A stretch of 11,026 bases of DNA, taken from positions 1-11,026 of the forward strand of contig DQUR01000282.1 in the NCBI GenBank assembly GCA_015662175.1, read 5' to 3'. Made by a program: the position numbers and the translations under genes. Of the stretch, positions 7,436 through 11,026 are shown piece by piece (position 1 is the stretch's first letter; each line of letters begins with the position of its first letter). The stretch comes from Thermococcus paralvinellae (GTDB lineage Archaea > Methanobacteriota_B > Thermococci > Thermococcales > Thermococcaceae). A model generated the notes under the pieces. It was not told the origin of the DNA. It worked only from the letters and a program-made list of their open reading frames with translations, and searched no databases.

Positions 7436-8505
7436 TATCCAAGTATAGCAACTATTCCTTTCCACTTCTTTCCAAAGCATTCGCTCGCTATAATCTTTTT
7501 TCCTGTTAGCTCTTCCAGAAGCTTAATTCCACCGTCGCACTTCTTGAACCCCGTTGCTATACCCACCGTAAAGCCTTCAATATCTTTGATCCCCACCCTC
7601 TTCACACTGCTTGGTTTGATCTTCTCTTTAAACCTCCAGAGTATTCTCCTTGGGTCAAGCAAAAGCTCCCGCTCAATTTCCTCAAGAACATCTTTGTATG
7701 CCCATTGAAAGCTCTCCTCTTTCCTTTCTTCTTTTTCAAACAGGGTGAACCTTCCGGTCTGCCACTCCCTGAGGAAATAGCGAGCGGTTTCCTCAATATC
7801 AACTTCCCCACCCCTTCTCAGTAAACCCTTTTTTCTACCAATTGCCTCTAAAATCTGCTCCTCGCTTTCAAATTCCTGAATACCAAATTTCTCAGTTAAA
7901 GCTTCTTTTTTGGTTTCAAGAATGCGTTTAATTAGCTTTAGGGCTGGCTTTACCGGGTCGTTTATTTTATCTGCTGGAAAGCCTCCCTTAATCACGAGCT
8001 CATCAAACTCCTCTATCGGCACAACGCCTGGAGAGTCAATCAGCCAAATTTTCTTGCTGAGTCTTATTAGCTGTTTTCCCTTAGTGTATCCGGGAATCGG
8101 GGCAACACCAACAGCATGTTTACCTTTAAGAACATTGATTATCGTGCTTTTTCCAACATTTGGATAGCCAACCAGTGCAACTTTAACCCTCTCCTTCCCT
8201 TCGTCAAACAGCTCTTTTGCTATCTTTTTGATCTCCTTCCTTAGTATTCCCGTTCCTTTTCTATCCCTTGCACTTATAAAAACAATTGGAACATCGCTTT
8301 TTCTTTTATACTCTTCAGCCCATTCTTTAGGAACCAGATCTGCCTTGTTCATGGCTATGAGCAGTTTTTTCCCACTTTCCTTAACTAGCCTTTCAACTTT
8401 TGGATTCCTTGTCCCTATGGGGTCACGGGCATCAACTACCTCAATCACAATGTCAGCTTCATCTATTATCTCTCTTACTACTCTCCATGCTTTTCTCTGT
8501 TTCAT
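7435..8505 (-). CDS. Circularly permuted GTPase, YlqF/RbgA-YawG family
   Basis: This is a cytoplasmic GTP-binding protein of the family linked to large-subunit ribosome assembly (bacterial YlqF/RbgA, eukaryotic Nug/Lsg types). In the 356 residues the G motifs come in permuted order: G4 NKAD (53-56) and G5 SAR (78-80), then G1 GYPNVGKST (113-121), the switch-I PGYTKGKQ (138-145) and G3 DSPG (157-160). A C-terminal region of about 190 residues follows, with helical, charged sequence. The ATG at 8505 follows GGTGGTG at good spacing. The gene overlaps the end of the upstream TIGR04076-like gene by 47 bases in another frame, so the two are surely one transcript. Sampled G+C (22-23 of 60 in lines 7681 and 7921) is lower than in the tup genes downstream. 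Ribosome assembly is inferred from the family. Confidence 0.9.
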   Translation of the reverse strand: MKQRKAWRVVREIIDEADIVIEVVDARDPIGTRNPKVERLVKESGKKLLIAMNKADLVPKEWAEEYKRKSDVPIVFISARDRKGTGILRKEIKKIAKELFDEGKERVKVALVGYPNVGKSTIINVLKGKHAVGVAPIPGYTKGKQLIRLSKKIWLIDSPGVVPIEEFDELVIKGGFPADKINDPVKPALKLIKRILETKKEALTEKFGIQEFESEEQILEAIGRKKGLLRRGGEVDIEETARYFLREWQTGRFTLFEKEERKEESFQWAYKDVLEEIERELLLDPRRILWRFKEKIKPSSVKRVGIKDIEGFTVGIATGFKKCDGGIKLLEELTGKKIIASECFGKKWKGIVAILG

Positions 8506-8794
8506 CTCGCACCACCATTATCTCAAATATCACAGTTCCTCCATCCGTGTAAGGTGGCCCGGGATCAAGGCACTGCACATAGGCTTTGTCCCCTTTTCCT
8601 AAACCGATATCACTTGGCCTAACTCCTTTTCTGAGTGCCACTATGTAGGACATTAGCGAGGCAAATGCATGCGTACATATTGCATCCGTTTCCTCTAACT
8701 TTATTCTGGGCCCTTCAATTACTATCTTATCCCCTACTTTAAACACCGGGCATTTTCCCTTAATCTTTATAACCTTAATAGTTAATTTCTCCAT
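8459..8794 (-). CDS. Small TIGR04076-like protein of unknown function
   Basis: This 111-residue protein fits the TIGR04076 family as I remember it. It has an N-terminal strand, then GKCPVFKVGDKIVIEGP, a Cys-containing helix (DAICTHAFASLMSYIVALRKG) and a C-terminal YVQCLDPGPPYTDGGTVIFEI. Three conserved-looking cysteines (residues 15, 40 and about 75) could bind metal or form a redox site, but no function is established. No signal peptide or membrane segment is seen. The start at 8794 follows GGTGGTAAACA. The last 20 or so residues (MVVRDETEKSMESS onward) are hydrophilic, lie beyond the family core and are encoded mostly within the 47-base overlap with the GTPase gene. Because that overlap also contains the GTPase ribosome binding site region, the pair is likely translationally coupled. 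Confidence 0.78.
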   Translation of the reverse strand: MEKLTIKVIKIKGKCPVFKVGDKIVIEGPRIKLEETDAICTHAFASLMSYIVALRKGVRPSDIGLGKGDKAYVQCLDPGPPYTDGGTVIFEIMVVRDETEKSMESSKRDNR

Positions 8795-8826
8795 TGTTTA
8801 CCACCGAAATCTAAATAAGGCTTAAG

Positions 8827-8841
8827 GTTAAAAAATTAATC
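8827..8841. promoter_or_regulatory. A/T-rich box possibly serving two divergent genes
   Basis: In the 98-base gap between the divergent starts at 8794 and 8893, GTTAAAAAATTAATC contains TATA-like sequence on both strands. Leftward initiation would fall near 8808 and rightward near 8860, each leaving a short leader with a GGTGGT ribosome binding site. It is not a strong consensus. Confidence 0.35.
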
Positions 8842-8892
8842 CAGAGAATAACTCACCATAACTTAACGATAATTCCCTCGGTGGTGCTTAAG

Positions 8893-10302
8893 GTGTCAGA
8901 GGATATTGAAGCAAAAATTAGAAGGTTGAGAGAATTGGGAAAAGCTACCGCTGAGCAGGAAACCAAGCCCTCTAAACCTCCCGTAGCAAGACCCCCTAGG
9001 AGAGTTTCTAAAATTGGAAGCTTAAGAACCAAAGAAAGAAAAAAGAGAATTATGATCGGAGCGACGATTGTAATTATCATCATTTTGGCAATTTCATATG
9101 GTGTTTATACCTACTATCAAAACAGGGCCATTAGAGAACTTGAGCAGGCAAAGCAACAAAAAATTGCTGAAGTCAATAAATACTTTACCGGAGAGCTGGC
9201 TAATGACACCGCCAAATTTGAACTGATCAAGCAAATTCAAGCCGCTAAGGATATTGAAGAACTCAATAAGATTGATGTTAAAAGGGTTTATGAAAAACGT
9301 TTAGCTGAGCTACAAAGAAAAAAGGAAGAAGAAGCAAGGAGAAAGGCCCTTGAAGAGCTAAATGAAGCTAAAACTCAGCAGATTTCACTGATTGAGCAGA
9401 TTTTTGAGCCTTTATTAACCCAACCTCTTCCGGAAGACCTGAAAAATGAGGCAATTCAAAAGCTGAATCAGCTCAAGCAGGAGGTTGAAAATGCCCAGAG
9501 TAAGGATCAGGTTTTTGCAATTGATCCCACACCGTACCTGCTGGATTTATGGAAGAAGTATTACTATTACCTAATCGATTCCATTCCGACTCAAAAGGTG
9601 ATTCTAAAGAGTGATGAAGAAAAGAGAATTTACACAAAAGTTGAGGCCAAGTATGCAATCAGTAAAATAGTAGATCTTAACGAGCTCCTCCAATACACTA
9701 TTGAAAAAGCGGAGATGGTTCAGATTGCCCTTGTTTTAAGCAGGGATAGCATAAACGGTGGATTTCTCTCTCCAAGGGATAAGATTAAAATTTACGCCAA
9801 AAATGGTACTAGAGGTGGATACATCAAAATTGCCGATGAGGGATATGTGGATTTGGTTCTTCTCCCAACAACGGGAGGCCAAATATCCCTCAGTGAGTCC
9901 CAGAGTGAGGGAAGCACGATCTCGACATCTTCAACAACCACTCATTCAGAGTCCCGCTCAACAAGCTACACTCCAGGGGATACCACCATAACAACCGCCC
10001 AAGATGCAACTGAGCAGTACTCAACATCCCAGTCGAGCAGTGACAGCTCAAGTGCCTATTACAATGTTAATCTGGCCGAGGTATTGAAGGCAATTGCAGC
10101 AGGAAAGATACAGGCTCCGGAAGATGTTAAAGAGCAGCTGTTTAGATATGGGTGGAAAATCCTTGATCTTGAAAAAGACTCGGGAATTCTCGTGCTTGAT
10201 CCAACAGCAAGGTTCCTTGTGATAATTGAGGTTCCGGCTGAATTTGTTACAGACATTCTAAACTACAAGGATAGGGTCTACATTGCAAAAATTACGGGGT
10301 GA
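8893..10302 (+). CDS. Membrane-anchored coiled-coil protein, probably DUF515
   Basis: This 469-residue protein resembles the archaeal DUF515 family, from memory; its function is unknown. Reading in order: a basic, proline-containing cytoplasmic N-terminus (1-52), one transmembrane helix (about 53-76), two related helical repeats (82-136 and 155-220) joined by a charged coiled coil (137-154), a beta-rich domain (about 235-330), a Ser/Thr-rich linker (331-389) likely to be exposed and perhaps glycosylated, and a C-terminal domain ending VYIAKITG. The segment LSRDSINGGFLSPRDKIKIYAKNG (282-305) followed by YVDLVLLPT recalls the SAF/RcpC domain of CpaB pilus-assembly proteins; that is a weak resemblance. 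The frame is open from GTG at 8881, but GGTGGTG (8880-8886) then acts as the ribosome binding site for the GTG at 8893, giving MSEDIEAKIRRLREL. The next, broken gene starts seven bases after its stop, so they were an operon. Confidence 0.8.
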   Translation: MSEDIEAKIRRLRELGKATAEQETKPSKPPVARPPRRVSKIGSLRTKERKKRIMIGATIVIIIILAISYGVYTYYQNRAIRELEQAKQQKIAEVNKYFTGELANDTAKFELIKQIQAAKDIEELNKIDVKRVYEKRLAELQRKKEEEARRKALEELNEAKTQQISLIEQIFEPLLTQPLPEDLKNEAIQKLNQLKQEVENAQSKDQVFAIDPTPYLLDLWKKYYYYLIDSIPTQKVILKSDEEKRIYTKVEAKYAISKIVDLNELLQYTIEKAEMVQIALVLSRDSINGGFLSPRDKIKIYAKNGTRGGYIKIADEGYVDLVLLPTTGGQISLSESQSEGSTISTSSTTTHSESRSTSYTPGDTTITTAQDATEQYSTSQSSSDSSSAYYNVNLAEVLKAIAAGKIQAPEDVKEQLFRYGWKILDLEKDSGILVLDPTARFLVIIEVPAEFVTDILNYKDRVYIAKITG

Positions 10303-10308
10303 GGGGTT

Positions 10309-11026
10309 ATGAGAACATCGTTTTCCTTTTTACTTGTTTTTTACTGATTGGAATATCTTTGAACACTTTTGTGAATGGTGAGGGTTATCCCCTTCCAGGC
10401 TCGGATTACAACAATGTTGGAGTTAAAGCGGGGGTTATGATTGATTTGAATGTAACCCTGATAAATACCGCCCAGTAGCCCAAATTCGTGGTTGTGAACC
10501 CAAGATATGATTTTATCGTGCATAGGAAAGGCAACGATGAGTTTTATTACACCGTTCAGGAAGGTAATAGAACTGTCTATTACTTAAATTAGTCCGACCA
10601 AAAACACACTCAATTACTTCATAGGTTTCTGGATCAATCCGTATGAAACGGTTACCGTTGAGTTTAGGATACCGGTTAATAATACTTACCTTGTTCCGCT
10701 TTCTGATTACATTATGTTTTTATGCCCTGATAACAAAATAACTAAGGTTAGCTATGAAAATGGTAGCATAAATGGGTTTATTAATACAAATGAAGACATA
10801 TCAAGACCATTCTGTGGTGTGATGTACCCTCACCTTCTAAACAGTCCCATGGTAATAGATGTTGCTGGTTTGCTGCACCTCATAGATGGACACGTAAAGG
10901 TCTTGGAGTACAGGGGAAAGGTTATTTTCCGCCTAACAAACATTCCAGACAAATTTGGAAAATTCAAGACGATGTTTGCGGTATCATTGCCCGTCATATT
11001 TAAGAATGCTTACCACCACAATTTTA
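10309..11026 (+). pseudogene. Disrupted secreted-protein gene, runs off the window
   Basis: The ATG at 10309 follows GAGGGGTT, which overlaps the stop codon of the preceding gene. The frame reads MRTSFSFLLVFY and stops at 10345. Adding one T to the T6 run at 10337-10342 restores a signal peptide (FLLVFLLIGISLNTFVNG) and then EGYPLPGSDYNNVGVKAGVM. That frame meets TAG at 10476-10478 (AQ-stop-PKFVVVNPRYDF), continues, and shifts again at the AAA run at 10586-10588, where removing one A gives ISPTKNTLNYFIGFWINP. From 10588 the frame is open to the window end (about 146 codons). The product would be an exported beta-rich protein of unknown function, encoded with the DUF515-like gene. Two single-base homopolymer changes plus one stop could be recent decay or partly sequencing error. 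I do not recognise a family. Confidence 0.75.

Noticed and set aside
8228..8602. A 124-codon + strand open frame opposite the GTPase gene.
   Set aside because: It is antisense to two well-supported genes and has low-complexity Ser/Leu-rich translation typical of a shadow frame.
10337..10342. Programmed frameshifting at the T6 run of the secreted-protein gene.
   Set aside because: A further stop and a second frameshift downstream would still break the product, so decay or sequencing error is simpler. Phase variation is kept only as a possibility.
10476..10592. Two in-frame TAG codons suggesting amber readthrough (pyrrolysine).
   Set aside because: The second TAG vanishes when the one-base shift at 10586-10588 is corrected, and a separate T-run frameshift is also needed. 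Thermococcales are not known to use pyrrolysine.

Overview
The window looks like a chromosomal segment of a hyperthermophilic archaeon of the Thermococcales (Thermococcus, Pyrococcus or Palaeococcus). Supporting signs are an archaeal-type TrpRS, an ADP-forming acyl-CoA synthetase alpha subunit, a tungstate uptake operon, a Trm14-type tRNA methyltransferase closely resembling the Pyrococcus furiosus enzyme, GGTGGTG-type ribosome binding sites and archaeal TATA boxes. All family assignments come from motif recognition and memory of homologs; no database was searched.

Layout. Bases 1-504 (+) are the 3' end of an acyl-CoA synthetase alpha subunit. 625-1779 (+) is trpS. 1966-3003 (+) is an amino-acid permease of the Trp/Tyr type, plausibly supplying tryptophan. 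3029-3616 (+) is the decayed remnant of a fumarylacetoacetate-hydrolase-family gene, with internal deletions and frameshifts. It converges on a minus-strand block that, read in its own direction, runs: a TIGR04076-like small protein (8794-8459), a circularly permuted YlqF-type GTPase (8505-7435, overlapping the previous gene by 47 bases), a 205-base regulatory gap, a tungstate ABC transporter (tupA lipoprotein 7229-6198, tupB permease 6166-5459, tupC ATPase 5462-4740), and trm14 (4723-3620), which starts 16 bases after tupC. From 8893 (+), divergent from this block, lies a 469-residue membrane-anchored coiled-coil protein (probably DUF515). It is followed at 10309 by a secreted-protein gene that is interrupted by two single-base frameshifts and one TAG and runs off the window end.

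How the genes fit together. Tungstate uptake serves the tungsten-dependent ferredoxin oxidoreductases of these peptide fermenters, and ADP-forming acyl-CoA synthetases conserve energy downstream of the same ferredoxin-linked pathways. TrpRS and an aromatic-type permease form a plausible tryptophan-use pair. The tungstate operon is somewhat richer in G+C than its neighbours. Its upstream gap carries two copies of a quasi-palindrome, arms TGGAC/GTCCA, in inverted arrangement about 106 bases apart, plus a 17-base palindrome overlapping one copy and a CTTGACAT direct repeat abutting both. This is the best candidate for an undescribed regulatory system here: a possible tungstate-responsive operator pair.

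No tRNA, rRNA, CRISPR array or insertion sequence was seen. The longest stretches without an intact gene are the two broken genes and the 205-base gap upstream of tupA.
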